Made by a program: the position numbers and the translations under genes. Under the pieces are notes generated by a model. The model saw nothing but the letters and a program-made list of their open reading frames with translations. It searched no databases and had not been told where the DNA came from. A stretch of 13,228 nt of DNA from DASZYF01 sp035545535 (GTDB taxonomy: Bacteria; Actinomycetota; Actinomycetes; Mycobacteriales; CAJCIY01), in NCBI GenBank assembly GCA_035545535.1, contig DASZYF010000215.1, positions 1-13,228 of the forward strand, given 5' to 3'. This document shows positions 1 through 5,545 of the stretch, one piece after another. Numbering within the stretch: position 1 is the stretch's first letter; every line of letters starts with the position of its first letter.

Positions 1-444
1 GCCCCGGTGCCGGTGCAGGTGGCCGCGGCGACGGCGCTCGCCGCCGCCGAGCAGGAGCGCGCGACCGCCGCCCCGCGCTGGCAGGCCTGGACGGAGCTGC
101 TGCGCGACGGCCTCGCCGCCGTGCCCGACACCGTGGTCGCCGGTGACCCGGACCCCGCGGGCCGGGCGCCCGGGCTGCTGGCGGCCTCGTTCCTCTACGT
201 CGACGGCGAGGACCTGGTCGGGCGGCTCGACGTCGGCGGGTTCGCGGTGGCCTCCGGCTCGGCCTGCACCAGCGAGGAGCGGGCCCCGAGCCACGTGCTG
301 GCCGCGATGGGCGTGCTCACCCAGGGCAACGTGCGGGTCTCGATGGGCCGCTGGACCACCGAGGCGGACGTGCGCGCCCTGCTGGCCGCCGTGGGGCCCG
401 CCGTGGCGGCCATCCGGGAGCGGGCGGGCGTGGCCGGGCTCTGA
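1..444 (+). CDS. Cysteine desulfurase, C-terminal part (5' end outside window)
   Basis: This is the C-terminal ~147 residues of a PLP-dependent class V aminotransferase of the NifS/IscS family. The family takes sulfur from L-cysteine, leaving alanine, and holds it as a persulfide. The sequence shows the mobile active-site loop ASGSACTSEERAPSHVLAAM, with the persulfide-forming Cys encoded at 265-267, and the family C-terminal block NVRVSMGRWTTEADV. The reading frame is open to base 1, so the PLP lysine and most of the fold lie upstream. A GTG at 7 is in frame but is internal to the protein. The TusA-like gene begins about 15 bases downstream, which points to a sulfur donor and carrier pair in one operon. 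The family call is secure. Which pathway it serves (Fe-S clusters, tRNA thiolation, molybdenum cofactor) cannot be told from this fragment. Confidence 0.93.
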   Translation, partial: APVPVQVAAATALAAAEQERATAAPRWQAWTELLRDGLAAVPDTVVAGDPDPAGRAPGLLAASFLYVDGEDLVGRLDVGGFAVASGSACTSEERAPSHVLAAMGVLTQGNVRVSMGRWTTEADVRALLAAVGPAVAAIRERAGVAGL

Positions 445-459
445 CGTGAAGGCGGGTCG

Positions 460-693
460 GTGATCGGCCAGGATGGGCGGGTGGCGATCGTCATCGACTG
501 TGTCGGGCAGCTGTGCCCGCTGCCGGTCATCGCGCTCGGCCGCCACATCGAGCGGGTCGCGGTCGGCGAGGTCGTCGAGCTGCGGGCCGACGACCCGGCG
601 GCCAAGGTCGACGTCGCCGCCTGGTGCCGGATGCGCTCGCAGGAGCTGGTGAGCGCCGAGGACGGCACCTTCCTCATCCGTCGCCTCGTCTGA
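460..693 (+). CDS. TusA-like sulfur carrier protein
   Basis: This is a 77-residue protein of the TusA/SirA/YedF family, small cytoplasmic carriers that accept persulfide sulfur from a desulfurase and pass it on. The defining Cys-Pro-x-Pro motif is present as CPLP at residues 19-22, after the usual beta-strand and Asp-Cys (VIDCVGQLCPLPVIAL). The rest fits the short alpha/beta fold (VGEVVELRADDPAAKVDVAAWC). The GTG at 460 is given as the start. A second in-frame GTG at 481 would give a 70-residue protein starting MAIVIDC, closer to typical family N-termini, and is a real alternative. The location directly after a cysteine desulfurase supports a shared sulfur relay. The gene ends 11 bases before the stop of the convergent adoK, and I see no clear hairpin in that gap. 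Confidence 0.88.
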   Translation: MIGQDGRVAIVIDCVGQLCPLPVIALGRHIERVAVGEVVELRADDPAAKVDVAAWCRMRSQELVSAEDGTFLIRRLV

Positions 694-704
694 GACGACC
701 TGCG

Positions 705-1682
705 CTACCTGGCCGCGGCGGGCAGGTGCGGGACGATCTCGGCCAGCGCGTCGGCGCCGTACGCGTCACCGAACCGCTGCGCGAGGCCCTCGACCGACCA
801 CTCCTGGGGGCCGAGCACCTCGAGGGCCAGCGTGCCGAGCGTCGCACCCAGCTGCAGGCAGCGCTCGAGGCCGAGCCCCCACGACAGCGCGGCGAGGAAC
901 CCGCCGCGGAACGCGTCGCCCGCGCCGGTGGGGTCGGCCTTGACCCGCTCGGGCAGCGCGGCCACGCGGACCGGCTCCTCGCCCTTGCGCTCGGCGATGA
1001 CGCCGTCGGGGCCGAGCGTCGTGATGCGGGTGCCCACGTGGTCGAGCACCTCGGCGTCGGACCAGCCGGACTTCTGCTCGAGCAGCGTCTTCTCGTAGTC
1101 GTTGAGCATCAGCCAGGTCGCGCCGTCGACGAGCGAGCGGACGCGGTCGGCGTCCTGGAGGTGCGCGAGCTGGAACGAGGTGTCGGCGACGAACGGGACG
1201 CCAGCCTCCCGGGCGAGCGCGGTGTTGCGGATCATGGCCTCCTCGTCGTCCGGGCTGACGACGAGCAGGTCGGCACCGGGCAGCAGCGCGCCCATGTCGA
1301 TGTCGCGGGCCTCGAGCATCGCGCCGGCGTAGAACGACCCGATCTGGCACATGTCGCGATCGATCGTCGCGACGAACCGGGCGCTGTGCCGGGTCTCGCT
1401 GACGCGCACGGCCTTGGTGTTGACGTTGTGGTCCTCGAGCCACTGCCGGTAGCCGGCGTCGAAGTCCGGGCCGACCGCGGCGACCAGCTCGCCGGTCACC
1501 CCGAGCGAGCCGAGACCGAAGGCGATGTTGGCGCCGGTGCCGCCGCGCCGCTGCACCAGCTCGTCGGTGAGGAACGACAGCGAGATCCGGGACAGCTGGT
1601 CCGGCAGGATCTGCTCCGCGAAGCGCCCGGAGAAGGTCATGAACTCGTCGGTGGCGACCGAACCGGCCAGCAGGATCCGCAC
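705..1682 (-). CDS. adoK: Adenosine kinase, PfkB family
   Basis: This is a 325-residue PfkB-family kinase predicted to phosphorylate adenosine to AMP in purine salvage. The N-terminus (GSVATDEFMTFSGRFAEQIL) and the stretch LSFLTDELVQRRGGTGAN closely resemble M. tuberculosis AdoK/Rv2202c as I remember it. The PfkB signature DPTGAGDAFRGGF starts at residue 250, and Asp256 is the expected catalytic base. Length is normal and the gene looks intact. The GTG at 1682-1680 is chosen because MRILLAGSVATD matches the family start. A TANNNT box (TAGGCT on the minus strand, 1696-1691) lies eight bases before it, so the mRNA may be leaderless. Older annotations call this family carbohydrate, ribokinase-like or CbhK kinase; the detailed match favours adenosine. 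Confidence 0.9.
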   Translation of the reverse strand: MRILLAGSVATDEFMTFSGRFAEQILPDQLSRISLSFLTDELVQRRGGTGANIAFGLGSLGVTGELVAAVGPDFDAGYRQWLEDHNVNTKAVRVSETRHSARFVATIDRDMCQIGSFYAGAMLEARDIDMGALLPGADLLVVSPDDEEAMIRNTALAREAGVPFVADTSFQLAHLQDADRVRSLVDGATWLMLNDYEKTLLEQKSGWSDAEVLDHVGTRITTLGPDGVIAERKGEEPVRVAALPERVKADPTGAGDAFRGGFLAALSWGLGLERCLQLGATLGTLALEVLGPQEWSVEGLAQRFGDAYGADALAEIVPHLPAAAR

Positions 1683-1690
1683 GGGCGCGG

Positions 1691-1696
1691 AGCCTA
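1691..1696 (-). promoter_or_regulatory. Candidate -10 box for a leaderless adoK transcript
   Basis: On the minus strand the hexamer TAGGCT fits the actinobacterial -10 pattern TANNNT. Eight bases separate it from the adoK GTG, so transcription would start at or next to the start codon. No convincing Shine-Dalgarno sequence precedes the GTG, which agrees with this. There is no clear -35 element. Confidence 0.45.
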
Positions 1697-1773
1697 CGGA
1701 ACGCGCTCTCGCCGCGCCCGATCATGAACGGGAGGTTTCCGGGAGGAGCGGTTTGCGAGGGTCGTCACAGGCC

Positions 1774-1817
1774 GTAGAACAACTACTCGTTGGTAGGTCG
1801 TGTCTACCCGTCAGTAG
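1774..1817. repeat. Helically spaced alternating GTAG/CTAC array
   Basis: GTAG begins at 1774, CTAC at 1783, GTAG at 1793, CTAC at 1804 and GTAG at 1814, giving spacings of 9, 10, 11 and 10 bases. Each neighbouring pair forms an inverted repeat, the longest being GGTAG (1792-1796) with CTACC (1804-1808). A further CTAC at 1843 lies inside CCCTACC, mirroring GTAGGG at 1814-1819. The array sits in the divergent region between adoK and the small gene at 1857. One-turn spacing suggests a site for a protein that binds cooperatively along one DNA face, but no known operator is recognised. Confidence 0.45.
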
Positions 1818-1843
1818 GGGTGTGCGTGGGCGTCCGACGTCCC

Positions 1844-1849
1844 TACCGT
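1844..1849 (+). promoter_or_regulatory. Candidate -10 box of the small gene at 1857
   Basis: TACCGT fits the TANNNT pattern and ends seven bases before the ATG at 1857, as expected for a leaderless transcript. The same tail TTGCGGGCATG occurs at the aldo/keto reductase start (5546). No Shine-Dalgarno sequence is seen before the ATG. The upstream GTAG/CTAC array ends about 27 bases before this box, around the -35 region. Confidence 0.45.
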
Positions 1850-1856
1850 TGCGGGC

Positions 1857-2057
1857 ATGACCTCCTTCCACCCCTGCCCTGGCGAGACCCCGTGGGAGTT
1901 CGACGGTGGGGACGGCCTGGTCGCGCTCGCCGACGACGCGCGGATGATCGTGCTGCCCGACGCGCCGGTGCGGATCCCCGCCCCGAGCCACGGGCCGGTC
2001 GTCATCGACGCCGAGCTCGCCCTGCTCACCGAGGGGCTCAGCCTCTACGGCGCCTGA
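1857..2057 (+). CDS. Small protein of unknown function (66 residues)
   Basis: I do not recognise this protein. It has 66 residues, is acidic, and has no membrane segment or signal peptide. The sequence is MTSFHPCPGETPWEFDGG followed by alternating hydrophobic stretches (LVALADDARMIVL, GPVVIDAELALLTEG) that look like a small beta-rich domain. Support for it being real: an ATG start, strong third-position GC bias, a plausible leaderless promoter just upstream, and a strong terminator hairpin 20 bases after the stop. It stands alone between adoK and erpA, where M. tuberculosis has the unrelated membrane protein Rv2203. It may be controlled through the GTAG/CTAC array. No function can be assigned. 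Confidence 0.6.
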   Translation: MTSFHPCPGETPWEFDGGDGLVALADDARMIVLPDAPVRIPAPSHGPVVIDAELALLTEGLSLYGA

Positions 2058-2077
2058 CCGGACGCACGACGGATCGA

Positions 2078-2118
2078 ACGACGAAGGCCCCGGCGCAACG
2101 CGCCGGGGCCTTCGTCGT
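2078..2118. terminator. Two-way terminator hairpin
   Basis: A perfect 19-bp inverted repeat (2078-2096 paired with 2100-2118) with a three-base AAC loop separates the convergent small gene and erpA. The stem is very GC-rich and no U tract follows on either strand. That is common for actinobacterial intrinsic terminators. The symmetrical stem can serve both transcripts. Confidence 0.85.
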
Positions 2119-2132
2119 GGTCTGGATCGTGA

Positions 2133-2477
2133 TCAGCTGAAGCTGTCGCCGCACGCGCAGGAGCCGGTCGCGTTCGGGTTGTCGATCGTGAAGCCCTGCT
2201 TCTCGATGGTGTCGACGAAGTCGATGGTGGCGCCGCCCAGGTAGGGCGAGCTCATGCGGTCGACCACGACCGGGACGCCGTCGAAGTCGAGGACGTTGTC
2301 GCCGTCGAGCGTGCGCTCGTCGAAGAACAGCTGGTAGCGCAGGCCGGAGCACCCGCCGGGCTGGACGGCGACCCGCAGGCGCAGGTCGTCACGGCCCTCC
2401 TGGTCGAGCAGCGTCTTGACCTTCGCGGAGGCGGCGTCGGTCAGCACGACCGTGCTCGCCACGGTGGTCTCGCTCAT
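2133..2477 (-). CDS. erpA: Iron-sulfur cluster insertion protein, ErpA/HesB-IscA family
   Basis: This 114-residue A-type carrier receives Fe-S clusters from the assembly scaffold and inserts them into apo-proteins in the cytoplasm. The three ligand cysteines are present: Cys43 in PGGCSGLRYQL, then Cys107 and Cys109 in the C-terminal GSCACGDSF. Length is normal. The ATG at 2477-2475 is supported by a good Shine-Dalgarno sequence, AAGGAG, on the minus strand at 2487-2482. It matches M. tuberculosis Rv2204c in sequence type and in gene neighbourhood. It lies 103 bases downstream of the glycerate kinase-like gene on the same strand, but repeats and a possible -10 box in that gap suggest its own promoter. 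A nearby client is plausible, since the product of nadA is a [4Fe-4S] enzyme. Confidence 0.93.
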   Translation of the reverse strand: MSETTVASTVVLTDAASAKVKTLLDQEGRDDLRLRVAVQPGGCSGLRYQLFFDERTLDGDNVLDFDGVPVVVDRMSSPYLGGATIDFVDTIEKQGFTIDNPNATGSCACGDSFS

Positions 2478-2529
2478 GGGGCTCCTTCGGAGGTGGTTCG
2501 GTCTGCCCGGAGCAACGCATGCGTGACCC

Positions 2530-2561
2530 GGTGCTGTTCCCAGGGTGGTGCACTTCCCAGG
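2530..2561 (-). repeat. 15-bp direct repeat in the erpA leader
   Basis: GGTGCTGTTCCCAGG (2530-2544) and GGTGCACTTCCCAGG (2547-2561) match at 13 of 15 positions with a 17-base period. On the coding (minus) strand the shared core reads CCTGGGAA. The upstream copy overlaps a possible -10 hexamer, TATCCT (minus strand, 2564-2559). The position fits an operator for erpA, but I know no matching regulator motif. Confidence 0.4.
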
Positions 2562-2580
2562 ATAGGGCGCGCGCGGGCGC

Positions 2581-3627
2581 TCAGCCCTGATTCCTGTGTG
2601 GTGGTGACCACTGGCGGGCCACCCGGGTGGCCAGCTCGCGCAGCCAGTGGTCCGGCCGGCGCCGGCTCTCCTCCGGCGACCCGGCGAGCGCGACCGTGCT
2701 GTGGACCGCGTCGAAGCCCGCCGCCCGGGCCTCCCGGTCGCCCACCTCGACCAGTCCGGCGAGCACGAGGCAGGGCACTCCGGCGGCCTGTGCGGTGCGG
2801 GCTACGCCGTTGGGGACCTTGGAGCGCAGCGAGACCGCGTCGAAGCGGCCCTCCCCCGTGACCACCGCGCCCGCGCCGTCGAGCCGGGCCGGGAGGCCGA
2901 CGGCGTCGAGGACGAGCTGGATGCCGGGCTCGCGCGTGCCGCCGAGCGCGAGGAGCGCGGCACCCAAACCCCCGGCGCCGTCCCGGCCCCGCACGCTGCG
3001 CCCGGCCGCCGCCTCGAGCTCGTCGGCCCAAGCCTCCATGCGCGCCTCGAGGCGCACGAGGGCCGCGCGGGAGGCGCCCTTCTGCGGCCCGAAGACCGCG
3101 GTGGCGCCGTGGTGGCCGAGCAGCGGCGCGTTCACGTCGGTCGCGGCGACGAGCCCGACACCCGCGGGCCAGGCGCCGCCGAGCTGCTCCCACAGGCCCT
3201 GGCCGCCGTCGTTGGTGGCGCTGCCGCCGAGGCCGACCACGACGGTGCGCGCACCCGCCGCCACCGCGGCGCCGAGCAGCTCGCCCACGCCGGTCGTGGT
3301 GGTGCGCTCGGGGTCGCGCTCGTCCTCGGCGAGCAGGTGCAGGCCGCAGGCCTGCGCGCTCTCCACGTAGGCGGTGCCGTCGCCGGTGAGCAGGAACGTC
3401 GCCGGGACCGGGCGGCCGAGCGGATCGCTCACGGTGACCGGGATGAGCTCGGCATCCGGGTGCGCCGACGCGAGCACGTCGACGAAGCCGGGCCCGCCGT
3501 CGGACAGCGGGATCTGCTCGGCCGCGTCGTGCGGAGCACCGGCGCTCCACCCCTCGGCCATCGCCGTCGCGGCCTGCGCGGCCGACAGGGTGCCGCCGAA
3601 GGAGTCTGGGGCGAAGACCACACGCAC
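2581..3627 (-). CDS. Glycerate kinase family protein (Rv2205c-like)
   Basis: This 348-residue protein belongs to the GckA/GlxK-type glycerate kinase family (ATP plus glycerate to phosphoglycerate). Family marks are APDSFGGTLSA at residues 6-16, GLGGSATNDGG at 132-142, FGPQKGA, a Gly-rich GAGGLGAALLALGG and VTGEGRFD. The usual ADGGEGT element is changed to SDGGPGF (42-48), a form I also recall in M. tuberculosis Rv2205c. The substrate may therefore not be glycerate. The frame stays open far upstream through nadA on the other strand, but homology begins at the GTG at 3627 (MRVVFAPDSF). A GTG at 3621 would also serve. There is no clear ribosome binding site. The gene is divergent from nadA and upstream of erpA. 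Confidence 0.85.
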   Translation of the reverse strand: MRVVFAPDSFGGTLSAAQAATAMAEGWSAGAPHDAAEQIPLSDGGPGFVDVLASAHPDAELIPVTVSDPLGRPVPATFLLTGDGTAYVESAQACGLHLLAEDERDPERTTTTGVGELLGAAVAAGARTVVVGLGGSATNDGGQGLWEQLGGAWPAGVGLVAATDVNAPLLGHHGATAVFGPQKGASRAALVRLEARMEAWADELEAAAGRSVRGRDGAGGLGAALLALGGTREPGIQLVLDAVGLPARLDGAGAVVTGEGRFDAVSLRSKVPNGVARTAQAAGVPCLVLAGLVEVGDREARAAGFDAVHSTVALAGSPEESRRRPDHWLRELATRVARQWSPPHRNQG

Positions 3628-3663
3628 GTCGGGAGTCTGCTGCGGGCGATCGGTGTTGTGCGT

Positions 3664-3705
3664 GGCGGGGACTGCCCATGTACGCGGCGGGAACCGCCCA
3701 TGTGC
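3664..3705. repeat. Two-copy 20-bp direct repeat before nadA
   Basis: GGCGGGGACTGCCCATGTAC (3664-3683) and GGCGGGAACCGCCCATGTGC (3686-3705) agree at 17 of 20 positions and are spaced 22 bases apart, about two helical turns. The second copy holds a perfect inverted repeat, GGCGG-GAA-CCGCC. They lie between the divergent kinase gene and nadA, 46 bases before the nadA GTG. An operator pair for a dimeric regulator is the simplest reading. I cannot match it to the known NAD regulators NiaR, NrtR or NadQ. Confidence 0.55.
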
Positions 3706-3750
3706 ACTGTGGGACCCTGGAAGAACAGCCTGGGAGGCATCGAGACCGCA

Positions 3751-4938
3751 GTGACGACCACGACTCCGGGACTTCCGGCCGGGCTCGACCCGACCCCCCT
3801 GAACCTGCTCCTGCTCGGTCGCGGCAGCGACCCGGACAGCGAGCGCGGCGTCGACTGCCCCGGCGCGCTGCCTTCGGCGAGCGACCCCGACCTGGTGGCG
3901 CGGGCCGAGGCCGCGAAGGCGAAGCTCGGCGGCGACGTCTTCGTGCTGGGCCACCACTACCAGCGCGACGAGGTCATCCAGTTCGCCGACGTGACCGGTG
4001 ACTCCTTCCGGCTCGCGCAGCAGGCGGCGGCCCGCCCGGACGCGCCGTACATCGTGTTCTGCGGCGTGCACTTCATGGCCGAGAGCGCCGACATCCTGAC
4101 GTCCGACGCGCAGGCCGTCGTGCTGCCCGACCTCGCCGCCGGCTGCTCGATGGCCGACATGGCGAACGCGGCGCAGGTGGCGGAGGCGTGGGACGTGCTG
4201 GCCGACGCCGGCATCGCCGACGTGACCGTGCCCGTCACGTACATGAACTCCTCGGCCGCCATCAAGGCCTTCACCGGCGAGCACGACGGCACGGTGTGCA
4301 CGTCGAGCAACGCCAAGCGCGCACTCGACTGGTCCTTCGGCGAGCGCGGCGGCGAGAAGGTGCTGTTCCTGCCCGACCAGCACCTCGGCCGCAACACCGC
4401 GGTGCGCGACATGGGCATGGCGCTGTCGGACTGCGTGGTCTACGACCCGCGCAAGCCCGGTGGCGGCCTCACCACCAGCGAGCTGCGCGACGCGCGCATG
4501 CTGCTGTGGAAGGGCCACTGCTCCGTGCACGGCCGCTTCAGCGAGCAGTGCGTCGACGACGTGCGCGCCCGCATCCCCGGCGTCAACGTGCTCGTCCACC
4601 CGGAGTGCCGGTACGAGGTCGTCGAGAAGGCCGATCACGTCGGCTCCACCGAGCGCATCATCAAGATGCTCGACGAGGCGCCGGCCGGATCGGCATGGGC
4701 CATCGGCACCGAGCTGAACCTCGTGCAGCGCCTCGCGCAGCAGCACACGGACAAGACCGTCGTGTTCCTCGACCGCACCGTCTGCTTCTGCTCGACGATG
4801 AACCGCATCGACCTGCCGCACCTCGTCGCCTCGCTCGAGGCGCTCGCGGGCGGTCGGGTGGAGAACCGCATCACCGTCGAGACCCGCACCGCCACTCTCG
4901 CGCGAAAGGCGCTCGACCAGATGCTGGCCCTGCCCTGA
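3751..4938 (+). CDS. nadA: Quinolinate synthase NadA
   Basis: This 395-residue protein is quinolinate synthase, the [4Fe-4S] enzyme that joins iminoaspartate and dihydroxyacetone phosphate in de novo NAD synthesis. Marks include LGHHYQRDEVIQFAD (66-80), GDSF, FCGVHFMAESADI with Cys104, HCSVHGRF with Cys257, VHPEC, and VCFCSTMNRI with Cys345/Cys347. One Cys from each of the first, second and last groups is the expected cluster ligand. The N-terminal extension LDPTPLNLLLLGRGSDPDSERG is of the Streptomyces type. GTG 3751 is chosen because MTTTTPGL... resembles Streptomyces NadA starts, with GGGAGG at 3732-3737, a rather long spacing. An in-frame ATG at 3700 lies inside the repeat and is less likely. 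The stop overlaps the next start (TGATG). No nadB or nadC lies in the window. Confidence 0.95.
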   Translation: MTTTTPGLPAGLDPTPLNLLLLGRGSDPDSERGVDCPGALPSASDPDLVARAEAAKAKLGGDVFVLGHHYQRDEVIQFADVTGDSFRLAQQAAARPDAPYIVFCGVHFMAESADILTSDAQAVVLPDLAAGCSMADMANAAQVAEAWDVLADAGIADVTVPVTYMNSSAAIKAFTGEHDGTVCTSSNAKRALDWSFGERGGEKVLFLPDQHLGRNTAVRDMGMALSDCVVYDPRKPGGGLTTSELRDARMLLWKGHCSVHGRFSEQCVDDVRARIPGVNVLVHPECRYEVVEKADHVGSTERIIKMLDEAPAGSAWAIGTELNLVQRLAQQHTDKTVVFLDRTVCFCSTMNRIDLPHLVASLEALAGGRVENRITVETRTATLARKALDQMLALP

Positions 4939-5519
4939 TGGCCCTGCTGAGCCGCAAGAAGAAGGCTGCGGAGCCCGCGCCCAGCTTCGAGGAGAAGGAG
5001 GGCGGCAAGAACCGCCCGACGCCGAAGCGCAAGGACGCCATCGCCGCCCGTCCCGTCACGCCCTACATGAAGGGCAGCAAGGCGAAGGGCGCGCGCGGCG
5101 CCCGCACGGCTGATCGCGCTGCGCGTTCCGACACCTACGCGCAGCGCCGGCAGGCCGCCGAGCGGGGCGAGCTCCCGCGCGACGCCGGGCCCGAGCGCGC
5201 GCTCGTCCGCGACGTCGTCGACTCCCGCCGCAACATGCTCGGCCTGATGATGTTCCTCGCGCTCGGCCTGTTCGTGGAGAGCCTCGTCGGCAACGCGCTC
5301 CCGAGCGCGGTGAGCGTCGTCATCACGTCCGGCCTGTTCGCGTTCTTCCTCGTCGCGATGCTCGACGCCGCGGTGCTCATGCGGCTCATCCGCAAGCACG
5401 TGCGCGCGAAGTTCCCCGACTACCGCAAGCCGTACCGCTTCTACGCGTTCCAGCGCGCCATCTCCCCGCGCCGGCTGCGCATCCCGAAGCCACGCCGCCA
5501 CGCGGGCGACCCGCTCTGA
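4938..5519 (+). CDS. DUF3043 family membrane protein
   Basis: This 193-residue protein is of the actinobacterial DUF3043 family, function unknown. Residues 1-98 are highly charged and probably disordered (MALLSRKKK, PTPKRKDAIAARPVTPYMKG, AQRRQAAERGELPRDAGPERALVRDVVDSRRN). Two membrane segments follow at about 100-118 and 125-148. The C-terminal tail is strongly basic (KFPDYRKPYRFYAFQRAISPRRLRIPKPRR) and should face the cytoplasm. The ATG overlaps the nadA stop by one base, so translation is coupled. In M. tuberculosis I recall a family member (Rv2206) next to the glycerate kinase-like Rv2205c, so the association with this neighbourhood looks old. Its role is unknown. Confidence 0.85.
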   Translation: MALLSRKKKAAEPAPSFEEKEGGKNRPTPKRKDAIAARPVTPYMKGSKAKGARGARTADRAARSDTYAQRRQAAERGELPRDAGPERALVRDVVDSRRNMLGLMMFLALGLFVESLVGNALPSAVSVVITSGLFAFFLVAMLDAAVLMRLIRKHVRAKFPDYRKPYRFYAFQRAISPRRLRIPKPRRHAGDPL

Positions 5520-5532
5520 GCTCGTGCAGCCC

Positions 5533-5538
5533 GTAGGT
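5533..5538 (+). promoter_or_regulatory. Candidate -10 box for a leaderless aldo/keto reductase transcript
   Basis: The TAGGTT hexamer fits TANNNT and stands seven bases before the ATG at 5546. Nothing like a Shine-Dalgarno sequence lies between. The arrangement and the sequence TTGCGGGCATG repeat those at the small gene at 1857. The promoter lies in the 26-base gap after the DUF3043 gene and could start the reductase independently. Confidence 0.5.
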
Positions 5539-5545
5539 TGCGGGC

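Noticed and set aside
513..1727. Long plus-strand open frame of 404 codons across tusA and adoK
   Set aside because: It is Arg/Gly/Ala-rich with no recognisable domain and lies opposite the well-supported adenosine kinase. Such frames are a normal effect of high GC.
3628..4821. Minus-strand extension of the glycerate kinase frame through nadA
   Set aside because: The frame is open, but its His/Arg/Val-rich translation has no homology pattern and lies opposite nadA. Family similarity begins exactly at the GTG at 3627.
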